From Cryoendolithus antarcticus (lineage: Eukaryota; Ascomycota; Dothideomycetes; Cladosporiales; Cladosporiaceae), in the NCBI GenBank assembly GCA_002077065.1, contig NAJO01000002.1:992001-1056000 (forward strand): a DNA stretch of 64,000 nt. The letters are read 5' to 3'. Within the stretch, counting starts at the first letter, position 1; every line of letters starts with the position of its first letter. The notes under the pieces were generated by a model. It made no database searches. It saw nothing but the letters and a program-made list of their open reading frames with translations, and was not told the origin of the DNA. Shown piece after piece: positions 55,378-64,000 of the stretch. The position numbers were made by a program, and so were the translations under genes.

Positions 55378-55701
55378 ATGGAAGAAGACGACTTGAGTCA
55401 TGAGAAGCCGACGAGCTGTGTTGATTGCAGCTCGACATATGATCATCTATCCTCGTCTTGATGACTTCGTCCCATCTGCAAGCACTCCAGCTATGTGGCG
55501 CACAGTCGTCATGTGCAGCCCTTGGTATCATTCGCTTTTCCATCCCGCTTCAGTGTCCAGCAAATGCTCATGTCACTCATACGCTCTCCTGCGTCTATTT
55601 GCCTCTCGTCTGCTCTTGATTGCTTGACTTCCTGCACCTTTCGCTGTTGTCCGCGTCATCTCTCCTTCTGACCTCATGTCATGCTGGACAAGACTCAATG
55701 T
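55378..55701. other. Convergent intergenic region
   Basis: 324 bp between the 3' ends of the amidase and the Osh-like gene; no gene seen. Confidence 0.55.
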
Positions 55702-57328
55702 CTATGACTCGGCATCCACAAACGCCTCTTCATTACCCAACGAGTCTTGTCGCACGATCTGACCGGCGCGATTCATCGATCCAGCTTGGTTCTGTGTACT
55801 GCTGCTACCCTTGGTACTGCTGAGTGATAGGTCTGCAAGCTGCTTTGTCGGTGCTTGTTGCGAGGCAGACTGCTGCGTGGGTATCATCGGTTGTTGGAGT
55901 TGTTGCGGCGGCTGGGATTTGGCCGTCTGTTGTGCGTCTCCATGAGATGCTGCAACTTGGTTCTGTCCGAAGTCGATGAGATCGTTCGCGCCATCGGTCT
56001 GTGGCCGCGTGTGTTGTGGTGCAGTGTTGTTGGTCGAAGCCTTCTCGCTTCTCGACCCTTGTTGTAGCTTCTGTGTGAGCTGTAGTGGTAGTATAGGTGT
56101 GATGGCCAGTATCTGCTGTACTTGCTGCTCGGCCGGTAGACTTGGATCAACCTTCGCGTCAATGACCCAGTCCAACTTCTCTTCGTCTCCTGCGGGTGCG
56201 GCGGTGAAGAGCTTTGGCTTCCATTCCGTCTCGCCCCTTTCTGTTGCTTCTGATCGTTGCTGCTCCTCGATGGCAGTCTTTGTGTCCGTAGCTCCTCTGT
56301 GATCTGACTTCTTAATCGCTTTGTTCGTTGCGTCCCACAGCCTCTGAGACTCCCTTGGGTCTTGCTCTTCTAGTGGCCTGGACTTAGGAAATGATGGCTT
56401 TGCAGAGCTTGCATCGAAGAGCAGCTGCTTCTTGCCTGTGCTCAGATCCTTGATGAACATCTCGCCGTGCCAGAAGCCGCTGAGCTCGAATAGCGCCTTG
56501 CCAGTCCGCGAGTCTTTGATACTTCCGCCTATTGCGTTGTATGTGCCTCCAACCCAACCCTTGACCTTGAACTCGACGTCTGCTTCTAGTCCGGTCTCTG
56601 GACAGCGGACGACTGCATGGTCACCAAGTTCGTACTTCATCTTGCCGAAAAGTATGCCACGCGCGTACATGTTGGGCTGGGTAATAAAGCTGCTCTCGTC
56701 AGTGCTGTGGTCAGACATAAGGGACATCGAGCTACACGTACTATCGCTCATTTCGGTCTGTAAATCGCATGACCGCGATGCCTTCCATGAAGCTGCCTGC
56801 GCTGTTGCCGAGGAACTTGCTGCGAGGCTTGAGAGTTCCGTCTATGCGGATGTGGTGTTCTGGTGCCATGAAGAAGTATGAGGATTTCGGAGGATGATGG
56901 CACGTCTGCTCGGAGATATAGTAGCCTCGTGTTCCGTCTGGATAGTCCCACCATCCCGTGAAGACTTCGCCAAGGATCGGATTGAGTGGCTTCTTCACGC
57001 CTGGTGGCTTGATGTGCCAGCCAGATAGGTAGAACTTCGTGACTGCAACGAATCTCTGTAGCGGATCGTCGATAGTAGGTAGATGTAGGAGCTGATCGGG
57101 ATGTGCCATGAAGTTTGTTATGCGTTCTAGCATACTTCGCGGCTCCAAGATGAAGGTAGGTAGGGTGATGCGTGAGAGGTCTGCGCCTGGTCGCAGCTGT
57201 GCGATGATGTGACTGATGACATTGCCCTGCTCGGAGGAGACGACGGTCTCGTCCTCGTCGGTCTCGCTGACTTGGTCTGTACTTGAGCGGGCGGAGCCGA
57301 GGCTGTTCTTGCGGTGGCCGAGCACCAT
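55702..57328 (-). CDS. Oxysterol-binding-protein family lipid transfer protein (Osh-like)
   Basis: OSBP-related lipid transfer protein, acting at membrane contact sites. Two exons on minus, 57328-56742 and 56689-55702, with a 52-nt intron; the product is 524 aa. The family core is seen in QLRPGADLSRITLPTFILEP, VKKPLNPILGEVFTGWWDYP, the signature EQTCHHPPKSSYFFMAPEH and, across the splice, RYFITQPNMYARGILFGKMK. The fingerprint is EQTCHHPP rather than the canonical EQVSHHPP. The GTLKPRSKFLGNSAGSFMEG stretch recalls Osh6/Osh7, which exchange phosphatidylserine and PI4P, so it is more likely of that type than Kes1-like; this is inference. No PH or ankyrin domain. The last 130 residues are a Gln/Ser-rich disordered tail absent from short Osh proteins. 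Confidence 0.9.
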
Positions 57329-58110
57329 GATGGCGGAGAGGGTGGAGGTGGCGGAGCGGTGCTGATTGGGGGATTAGGCGTCAGTATGTTGTTGAGTTGT
57401 TGAGGTGAAGTGAGAGAGAAGAGTGAGTGAAGAGAAAAGAGAGATGAGGTCAGTCAATCAGGCCGCCAGGCAAGCAAGATTGGAACGCCGTCCAACGCAT
57501 GCAGCACAGCACAGCAAGCAAGCACGTTGTTGTTGTCGTCAGTTGGCGAGCATCCCACTTGCCCAGGCACAAGCTTTTGCAACGAGGTCCCGTCACACGT
57601 CACATCCGCGGGGTCGCGAACGACATGGCTTGGCATTTTCTCCTGACTTCATCTGTCGAACATGGTCTTGATCCAAATCTTTCAAGTCCCCATAATCACG
57701 ACAACACTTGGTCTTCTCAAGGTCAGTGATCCGGACGCGCATGGTATCACCCTTGTCAAATGTGGCGTGTTTCGGAGAGACCTAGGACTCAAGGCAAAGT
57801 CGGACTTCTCCATTGCTCTCCTCGGATGATGGAGAGGGAGACTACTGCAATGACCTGACGTATATGACTGTTGTCGAGTGGGAATCTTCGTCGAGAGGGC
57901 ACTGTTCTGGAAGTCGGAATCGGGAAAGATGATTCCCATCCTTGCTCCCTCAAAGGCGATTGTGCGATGCCTTCGCAGTCGTGGTGCAGTCGATAGGTCC
58001 ATTATCAAGGTCCAGCAACGATCGAGATACCTACCACAATGCTTGCTTGCTGTGCTGCACCTATCCTGATTGATGAAACGCGTCAATGAAACACGACTCA
58101 ACGTACCCGA

Positions 58111-58362
58111 CTAAGTGCCCGGGGCACGTGGTGCCGGCGGGGAAAGACAAACCCAGCAGACCCCCCGCCACCGCAAGCGGCGCCGCGGTCTGGTGAAGCG
58201 GCACGCATACCACGGCACGGTGTTGTAGCCGCGCGCGATGCGCACCCGAGCACAAGGGACCACGGAGAGCACATGCACGTGCGGGCAACCTTCGAACGCG
58301 TGGGCCACGCCACGCTGGCACATATTGCTAGCTACGTAGTCAGTACAATGCGCTTTGCTCAT
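58111..58362 (-). CDS. Possible small Cys/His-containing protein (unresolved gene model)
   Basis: A GC3-rich minus-strand frame from an ATG at 58362 (83 aa) or 58323 (70 aa). The core MCQRGVAHAFEGCPHVHVLS followed by VVPCARV and YACRF recalls the short Cys-His spacing of small fungal proteins that begin MCxR...F.C.H. The C-terminal 25 residues are Arg/Pro-rich and may be out of the real frame. Upstream on the same strand, three gtaagt donors with matching acceptors would delimit exons of 21, 15 and 29 nt that stay open in one frame (KQADTTTTTPDHPHNHSKPL), but that frame does not join this one cleanly. The model is therefore unresolved. Confidence 0.28.
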   Translation of the reverse strand: MSKAHCTDYVASNMCQRGVAHAFEGCPHVHVLSVVPCARVRIARGYNTVPWYACRFTRPRRRLRWRGVCWVCLSPPAPRAPGT

Positions 58363-58868
58363 GTCGTCGAAAGATGGACTTACGAAGTCGAGGGAGAGAG
58401 GTTTGCTGTGATCTGGTAAGTATACAATCAGCTTTGTCCTTTTGCACTATCTCCTTGCACCTTCTATCCACTATCAAGTGTCGTCAAGGACCAATGGGCG
58501 TACTTACTGTGAGGGTGGTCTGCTATACCATGACAGTCATCAGTCCATTACCTCAATGTCAGCAGATCGGAGTCTGTACTTACGAGTCGTCGTCGTCGTG
58601 TCTGCTTCAATCAACGAACTAGATGTCAGCTACGCGTCCTCACTCTACGAGGATTCGATGGGGCCTTGCTCACCTTGCTTGATGTCTTGTTCGTGTCCAG
58701 AAAGGGGAGAGTCAGTGAACTTCAGTTGATATCGACTAGCTCGTGCGAGGGGCTACGGGATTGTCCGCTCGTTTACAGTACTTAGGAAGGAGCGGAATAC
58801 GGAGGTGCGAGTCGATGTTCGAGCTACTTCCACTCTCGCAACCACGTATCTTGCACAGCGACTAGGAC

Positions 58869-59162
58869 GTGATCGGTCGAATCTACAACAAGCACGAATA
58901 CAAGGAGCCTGTACGGTCTACTGTCCAAGGAGCGAACTGTCGACGACTCGACGACTTGTTACGACATCTGCGCACACGAAGATGCAGACGATACTGCTTT
59001 GGCGTTTCAGGGAACAGGCCAGACTCCCAGCCATTCATGGTCAACCAAACCACTCTCCTATTCAGTCATGAACGCTACATCGAGTCGCGACCCAGTGATT
59101 ACAAGGCGCATCCTGTCTTTCCTGAGCAGGTCATCAGTACGAGAACCATGAAGCAAGGTTAA
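58869..59162 (+). CDS. Weak protein-like open frame, about 97 codons
   Basis: An open plus-strand frame without an ATG start (first codon GTG) reading IGRIYNKHEYKEPVRSTVQG and later TLLFSHERYIESRPSDYKAH. Composition is protein-like but no family is recognised. It may be an internal exon or a fragment. Confidence 0.18.
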   Translation: MIGRIYNKHEYKEPVRSTVQGANCRRLDDLLRHLRTRRCRRYCFGVSGNRPDSQPFMVNQTTLLFSHERYIESRPSDYKAHPVFPEQVISTRTMKQG

Positions 59163-59515
59163 CATCGCAGGTACGTGAGATATCGACAAAATGAGAGAAC
59201 ACTGCTGTCAAGGCCATTGTGATCAGCCTCGCGGTGATGGTCGTCAATGCATGATGGTACCTCGGAATGCAGAGGGAGCTGCTGTGATCGTCTTTCATGT
59301 GGGCATAGGTGAACCCGCACGGTCTGAGTGAAAGGCAGCGAATGAAGACTTTTCGTACATCTCCGTAGACAGAGCTGTTGGGAGCGTGGCGTTGCTAGTA
59401 CAGCGCAACGTATGAGGAAGGTGAGGTTCAAAATGGTGAGATCGAATTCTGTACAATGTACAGCGCAGTGCAGGCTGGATTCTTCACTCTCGCTCGTCTC
59501 TTCATCGCTCTCAGT

Positions 59516-61059
59516 CTACAGCGGCAGCGGGAACACTGCCGGACTTTTCTTCCCATCCTTGCCCACGGCCCTAATGCCGAACTGCAAGTCATCCTTCGGC
59601 AGGTCCGCTGTAACCGTTCCCACATTCCCAGCATTGAGATAGTGACTCCACTGCAACGCACCACTAACCCTCCACACCAACTCATAGCTCGCCACCAGAG
59701 TATCATTCCCAGTATTCCAGTTGAACTTGCTCAAATTATTCACAATAGCTAGACTGGTATTCCGGAACGTCGCCGGCACGCCTACAGACTGCGAGATCGT
59801 AACGTTCTTTGGCATCGCCGGGGCGTTTGCAGCAGACCACATAGTCGCGAGATTCGTCCTGGTCACGCGCTGCAGGTACTCGAAGTTGACGAACTCGATG
59901 TTATCACCGTAAACAACGCCGTCTTGCACGCGCGGGTCCTGATGCTGGTGTTTGTAGTCCTCCACAGCTTCGGTGAAGCGCACAGCAGGGAAGCCCTTGG
60001 AAAGGAAACTCTGGTGGTCGCCGCCTCGGAGGAAGCGGTCGGGACGGTAGATCAGCGCGACTTGCATGTCCAGGTACTGCACTGCGCCGGCAGCGACTTC
60101 GGCTATGAAGCGGCCGAGATTGCGGGCGGGGGAGTCGTTCTCGCCACCTATGAGGGCCGTGGTCTGCAAAAGGTTGGCGCTGGAGGCGTTCGGGTAGAAT
60201 AGCGAAGCACCGAATAGCCGGATGGTGTGTGGGTTGATTGGCGTAGTTGGAAGGAAGCTGCCTTGGCCTACGATGTCGTTGTTCCAGTTGCCTTCGACGT
60301 TGTAGGATTGGTTCTTGAGCGTTCCGGCGAGGTTATTAGAGCCGTAGAGACCTTGTTCTTCGCCGGCTACAGCAGCGAAGATCAGTGTTGCGGCGGGCCT
60401 TAGCTTAGCGCAGATGCGGGCCATCTCGAGCACAAGCGCTACGCCTGAGGCGTCGTCGTCTGCGCCAGGAGCATCACCGGTGTAGTCGTTGATGTCTAGG
60501 CGGCGGGAGTCGTAATGACCTGTGACCACATACCTGGTGTATCACATCAGTAACTCGTCTTGGGGACTATCTCAAGGGTTGTGACTGACACTCGGTTGGG
60601 ATCCGTAGTTCCGTTGATTCTCGCAACCACGTTCGTAATGTTCACCGGAAACAGAATTCTGCTCGCGACGGGCTGGATGTACGAATTGAAGAACACATCC
60701 ACATTACCGTCACTCGTGGCGGCAATACCCTGCATCTCCCTCAACAGCCAATCTCTCGCAGCTCCGATACCACGAGTTGTAGAGTTCTGTTGCGAGAGCG
60801 TATGCCTCGTGCCGAAGCTCACGAGCTTCTCCACCGTCCGGCGCAAACGCTTCTGGTCGACTTGGGCGATCAGGTTCCGAGTTTGGCGATCTGGTGCCTG
60901 GGGAATGAGTTGGCTGCCATTGTTGTCTGTAGGCGGCCAGGAAGCCTCAGGCGCGTAGCCAAACGGCTGACCTGGCATGACGTTGGAGCCGGGGAGGTTT
61001 TGCCATGATGTCGCGGTGGCCGTAGCCAGGAGACCGGATACGGCGAGAGAGATCTTCAT
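59516..61059 (-). CDS. Secreted M28 family aminopeptidase
   Basis: Zinc aminopeptidase of family M28, secreted, releasing N-terminal amino acids. Two exons on minus, 61059-60590 and 60533-59516, intron 56 nt (gtcagt donor); the product is 495 aa. The signal peptide is MKISLAVSGLLATATA. Metal ligands are visible in VYVVTGHYDSR (His), GDAPGADDDASG (bridging Asp), VAGEEQGLYGS (catalytic Glu with Glu ligand) and RFLRGGDHQSFLSKGFPAV (His). NQS, NAS, NVT, NTS and NDT sequons support passage through the secretory pathway. About the last 100 residues (from NAPAMPKNVTISQ) form a beta-rich, fibronectin-III-like C-terminal domain. A propeptide-like region with TVEKLVSFGTRHTLS precedes the catalytic domain. 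The following gene on the same strand is also a peptidase-type hydrolase. Confidence 0.9.
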
Positions 61060-61626
61060 CTTGCCTGATAATTTCCACAGGAAGTCCGAAGATTTGGGTA
61101 AGTAGAAGCCGCGGCGTACCAACGACTTACATCCTGTCAACTTTATGCTCTCGCACCGTCATCTGGTATGAGATCGCCAACTGCCTCTCCTGGCCTAGCA
61201 TATCGCTGTTGCATGGCTGTACCTCTTGAGCTGGGCATTGCGGAGACAGATCGAGACCAAACCCAATGATCTGGTTTGGCGACTCCATCTGCCGCGCAGA
61301 ATGACGGCATTTACATGGCTGCCATGCGGCTTGGAGGAGGCTCTTGACAATCAGCGGGGTTGGAAGTGTTTCGCCTGCCTGATTGGGATGATGTAGATGA
61401 GCTGCCAGGTACGGGGAGCTGTGGTGGAGCATTAGTTCTCGAGGGACGTGCGCGGTGTGTCACTGTTGCCATTGACAGCTCCAGAGCTTCCACAGGAAAT
61501 ATATACCATGCACGAGAGGCGAGAGGTATCTGGTGGGAAACTTGAGAGTCCTCATAAATATCACAGTCCGCTCAGCGACACGTAAAGGCGATTGTGGAGA
61601 GCGATTCTTGCAGTTACAAATGGCTT
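61060..61626. other. Intergenic, nothing recognised
   Basis: 567 bp between two minus-strand genes, holding the M28 promoter and the 3' end of the alpha/beta hydrolase. No gene supported. Confidence 0.5.
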
Positions 61627-62709
61627 CTACTCCTCCGTCAAGAAGAGGCCCAACGCAAGGATGAACTCCTCAGTCTCGTCCAGCTGCGGACAGTGCCCAC
61701 TCAGCCCAAACCGCACCCACTTCACCTTCGCACTCGGCTTGGTGAAGTACGGCTGCACCGCCTCATCTTGTGCCTCATCATACCTCCCATTAATCACCAG
61801 TATACCTCCCGGCACAGTCCTCTGCGTGACCTGCCTCAAACCCTCCTCTATGCTCCACGTCTTCAGACTTCCTGTCACGTAGAACTCGGATGGCCCGTTC
61901 ATGGTCTCATAGACCGTGTTGTCTTCTGCCAGGGCGCTGAAGGAATCGTTGAGCTCTTTCGGGAAGGGATTGAGACGGCAGACGTGACGCTGGTAGAAGA
62001 CGTTGACTGCATCTTCGTACTCTTTGGTGTCGGTGGTGCCGTTCTTTTCGCAGCGTGTGAGAGTTTCTTGGACTTCCTTCGGAAGCCCAGCGCGAAGCTT
62101 GTCGCAGACCTTGAAGCTTTGTCAGTGTCCTGTTTCAATAGTCGTCTTGGAGCACTACCGCCGCCTTACCTTCACCCATGTGATCATCGAAGCTGGAGAG
62201 TCCGCCACGATCACCTTGTTCAACCCCTCCGGCTGCGTGATCGCATATTGCCCAGCCATCATGCCACCCCAGCTTTGTCCCAGCAGGTCGAACGTCTTGA
62301 TACCAAGATGCGACTTCAAGTTGTCCAATTCCGCCATGAAAAGCTCTGGGTTGAAAAACGTTGCATCATGCTTCTTCTCTTTAAAGTGCGTGCTCGCGCC
62401 GCAGCCCACTTGATCATACATGATCACTGGTATGCCATAATCTTCGTAGATGAGGGAGATCGGAAGTAAATAGCTGTGAGGAACTCCAGGGCCGCCGTGC
62501 AGGCAGATCAACGGGACCTTGGAGGATTTGGTCAGGTCGCCCCAGAGCCAGTAGTGAGTCCTAGCTTTGTCGCCTGTACTCGGAATCTTGAACGGGATGT
62601 CACCTTCGCTCGTGTGCTTGGGATATGGGCGGACTTGGCCTGGTGGGCGGACTGGTATTGTGGGATCTGAAGCCATCGTCATTGTGCTTGGAGAGCCTGC
62701 GTTGGGCAT
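61627..62709 (-). CDS. Alpha/beta hydrolase, prolyl aminopeptidase / L-amino-acid amidase type (S33)
   Basis: Serine hydrolase of the proline iminopeptidase family. Two exons on minus, 62709-62170 and 62109-61627, with a 60-nt intron (gtaagg donor, aag acceptor); the product is 340 aa, as expected. Oxyanion motif PLICLHGGPGVPHSYLLP near residue 70; nucleophile elbow LLGQSWGGMMAGQYA (Ser near 152); MYDQVGCGAST between them. The catalytic acid is in ILVINGRYDEAQDEAVQPYF and the histidine in RFGLSGHCPQLDETEEF. The start at 62709 is the first ATG; two further ATGs follow within 12 codons, so a start 9-11 residues later is possible. No signal peptide. It could be a true prolyl aminopeptidase or an amino-acid amidase. 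Confidence 0.88.
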
Positions 62710-63472
62710 GTTGTGAAAGGCTGAGAGACAACAGAGAGTAGGAAGGACCAAAATGGCTCTCGAAGCCCTACCTCACCTTTCCGAGAAGCTATAGTGCTCT
62801 AGCTGAACATTCGCGGACACACTCTCGCATGTCTGACAGCAGCGCTAAGGCGCAACAGGCAGGTCGAGAGGGGTCATTGCGGGCGAGTGAGCCAATTGTG
62901 CTGGCGGCTCTCGTTCCTTTGATTGCCTGCTTAACGAATTCTTCTACTACAGGCGTACGATGGCTAGATGAGTATGCAGCATTTGGACAGGAGACGAGTC
63001 CTGCACCTCAGGAAGCACATCGTCGGGCCGTGTGAACAAGCTCCCGGCGCAGACCTCCGCTGCCAAGAGATGGAGAGCGACGACTACCCCTACCGATTGC
63101 CCGTCTGTATTCATACGATGTATGCAACGAGCCCAAGATCTGTTCTTTCACCTTGCCAATGTTGCCAGCGTCGAAAGACCTGGCGAGCTCACGTTTAGGG
63201 GCTGGAAAGTAGCACGGTGGCAGCTCCTGCCTTCCGTTCGTCCATCAGGTAATCTCTTTGGAGCCTCATCTTGCTTGCATCTATCGGCGAAATTGCTCTA
63301 CACGAATAATAGTAGGCTGGATCATTGCACAACACGATACATGTGTCTCATCGATCGTCCGGTAATGCGATAGCAAGCTCACAGGAGTTACGCGTGGGCT
63401 CGCTGTTTACGTGGACCAGGAGCCTACGAATCGTAGGGCACAATCCGCGAAGATCTTTCTAGCATTTTCGCA
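62710..63472. other. Divergent intergenic region
   Basis: 763 bp between the alpha/beta hydrolase (minus) and nicotinamidase (plus), with both promoters. Open frames here look random. Confidence 0.5.
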
Positions 63473-64000
63473 ATGCCTCCCTTACCGCCAAACTCGGCCC
63501 TCCTAGTCATCGACATGCAAGAAGATTTCTGCGAACCTGTACGGCACCCTCAAATCTCACGTTTCCTGCATCACTGACACTGCTGCCCAGCACGGTACTC
63601 TGGCAGTCAAGAACGGTCGCCAAATTGCACCGCTCATCAACTCGCTGCTCTCTCTGCCCTTCAAGACCACCATCGCTTCCCGCGACCACCACCCTTCCAA
63701 TCACTGTTCTTTCGCCTCCCAGCATCCCGGTGAGAAGCCGTTTACCTCTTCCCACACAATTCGGAATCCAGCCTCGACTTCTCCAGACTCCGAGTCTCAG
63801 ACTACCACTCTCTGGCCCGATCACTGCGTTCAAGGTACTAAAGGCTGCGAGCTAATTCCCGAACTCGACGCCACGAAAATACAGCACATTGTCAACAAAG
63901 GCGAAGACATACGAGTCGAGTCTTACAGTGCGTTTGGCCCCCCGTTTCGAAAGCCAGAGGTGAGTATGAGCGGACTGAAGGCCTTACTCACTGACGCGAA
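63473..64000 (+). CDS. PNC1: Nicotinamidase (5' part; continues past the right edge)
   Basis: Nicotinamidase converts nicotinamide to nicotinic acid in NAD salvage. Exon 1 is 63473-63538, exon 2 is 63591-63959, and a gtgagt donor at 63960 opens a second intron that runs out of the window. The visible part is 145 residues of a family near 215-250. The catalytic aspartate is in LLVIDMQEDFCEP, the metal-binding D-x-H in IASRDHHPSNHCSFA, and LWPDHCVQGTKGCEL and VESYSAFGPPF match the family. The catalytic cysteine is expected in the missing part. The first intron falls right after EDFCEP and restores the HGTLAVKNG sequence. Gene identity is firm. Confidence 0.9.

Larger units (their letters stand above)
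57329..59515. other. Long intergenic region with unresolved small-gene signals
   Basis: 2.19 kb between two minus-strand genes. The first 150 bp upstream of the Osh-like ATG are purine-rich. A GC-rich patch at 58110-58330 and closely spaced strong splice-donor sequences on minus between 58380 and 58680 hint at a small spliced gene. A plus-strand protein-like frame lies at 58869-59162. Both are listed with low confidence. Confidence 0.45.

Noticed and set aside
55702..57328. Reading the Osh-like gene as two genes
   Set aside because: The PNMYARGILFGKM half and the EQTCHHPP half are parts of one OSBP domain and join in frame across a 52-nt intron.
57682..58101. 139-codon minus-strand open frame upstream of the Osh-like gene
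   Set aside because: Rich in Arg, Ser and Thr, with no motif or codon bias; probably chance.
53489..64000. Amidase, Osh, M28, S33 hydrolase and nicotinamidase as a biosynthetic or catabolic cluster
   Set aside because: No backbone enzyme, regulator or transporter joins them and strands are mixed; all are common housekeeping or general hydrolase genes.

Overview
This 64 kb window is nuclear DNA of a filamentous ascomycete (Pezizomycotina, probably a Dothideomycete; the class is an inference from overall gene content). Evidence: nearly all genes carry short GT-AG introns (most 50-80 nt, often with a CTAAC-like branch point), third codon positions are GC-rich, and the families are typically fungal (Zn2Cys6 regulators, tricalbin, KEOPS Cgi121, GPI-anchored Ser/Thr-rich wall protein, DUF7514 and DUF7025 proteins). 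I found about 28 convincing protein genes plus several weak ones. I saw no tRNA, rRNA, CRISPR array or intact transposon by eye.

Layout, left to right. 1-13 kb: the 5' part of Dom34/pelota (runs off the left edge) diverges from an aldo-keto reductase; then a secreted GH5 exo-beta-1,3-glucanase, a GPI-anchored Kre9/Knh1-like wall protein, a PQ-loop transporter, adenine phosphoribosyltransferase and an Hsp31-like DJ-1 protein. 13-27 kb: a 1502-residue tricalbin (ER-plasma membrane tether), a second PQ-loop transporter that matches the first exon for exon, a DUF2293 protein, a protein joining two C2HC fingers to a TENA/THI-4-like helical domain (with a 14-nt microexon), and an NCS1 purine-cytosine permease. 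28-35 kb: an AAA+ ATPase with an N-terminal DUF7025-like region, a charged hypothetical protein, and a Leu3-like Zn2Cys6 regulator. 35.7-40.1 kb looks accessory: a 925-residue ankyrin protein with a STAND-type N-terminal domain but no NTPase, flanked by a small Cys-rich gene and a broken relative of that gene. 40-51.5 kb: a DUF7514 protein, Cgi121, a long Zn2Cys6 regulator, cytochrome c oxidase subunit Cox4 and a Ted1/Cdc1-like metallophosphoesterase. 53.5-64 kb: amidase, an Osh-type lipid transfer protein, a secreted M28 aminopeptidase, an alpha/beta hydrolase (prolyl aminopeptidase/amidase type) and the 5' part of nicotinamidase.

Functional threads that can be supported: purine salvage and uptake (APRT, purine-cytosine permease), NAD salvage (nicotinamidase), cell-wall glucan and GPI biology (GH5, Kre9-like, Ted1-like), membrane contact and lipid transfer (tricalbin, Osh), translation and tRNA quality (Dom34, Cgi121), and release of amino acids from peptides or amides (M28, S33 hydrolase, amidase). 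These are mostly ordinary chromosomal neighbours; I see no biosynthetic gene cluster.

The least explained parts are two gene-poor islands, 42.3-43.8 kb and 51.5-53.5 kb. They share a decayed coding repeat of about 95 bp (five copies, both strands, with transition-biased differences in the best-aligned part). The second island also holds a short relic that resembles an Argonaute PAZ segment. The 58-59 kb interval contains signs of a small multi-exon gene that I could not resolve.
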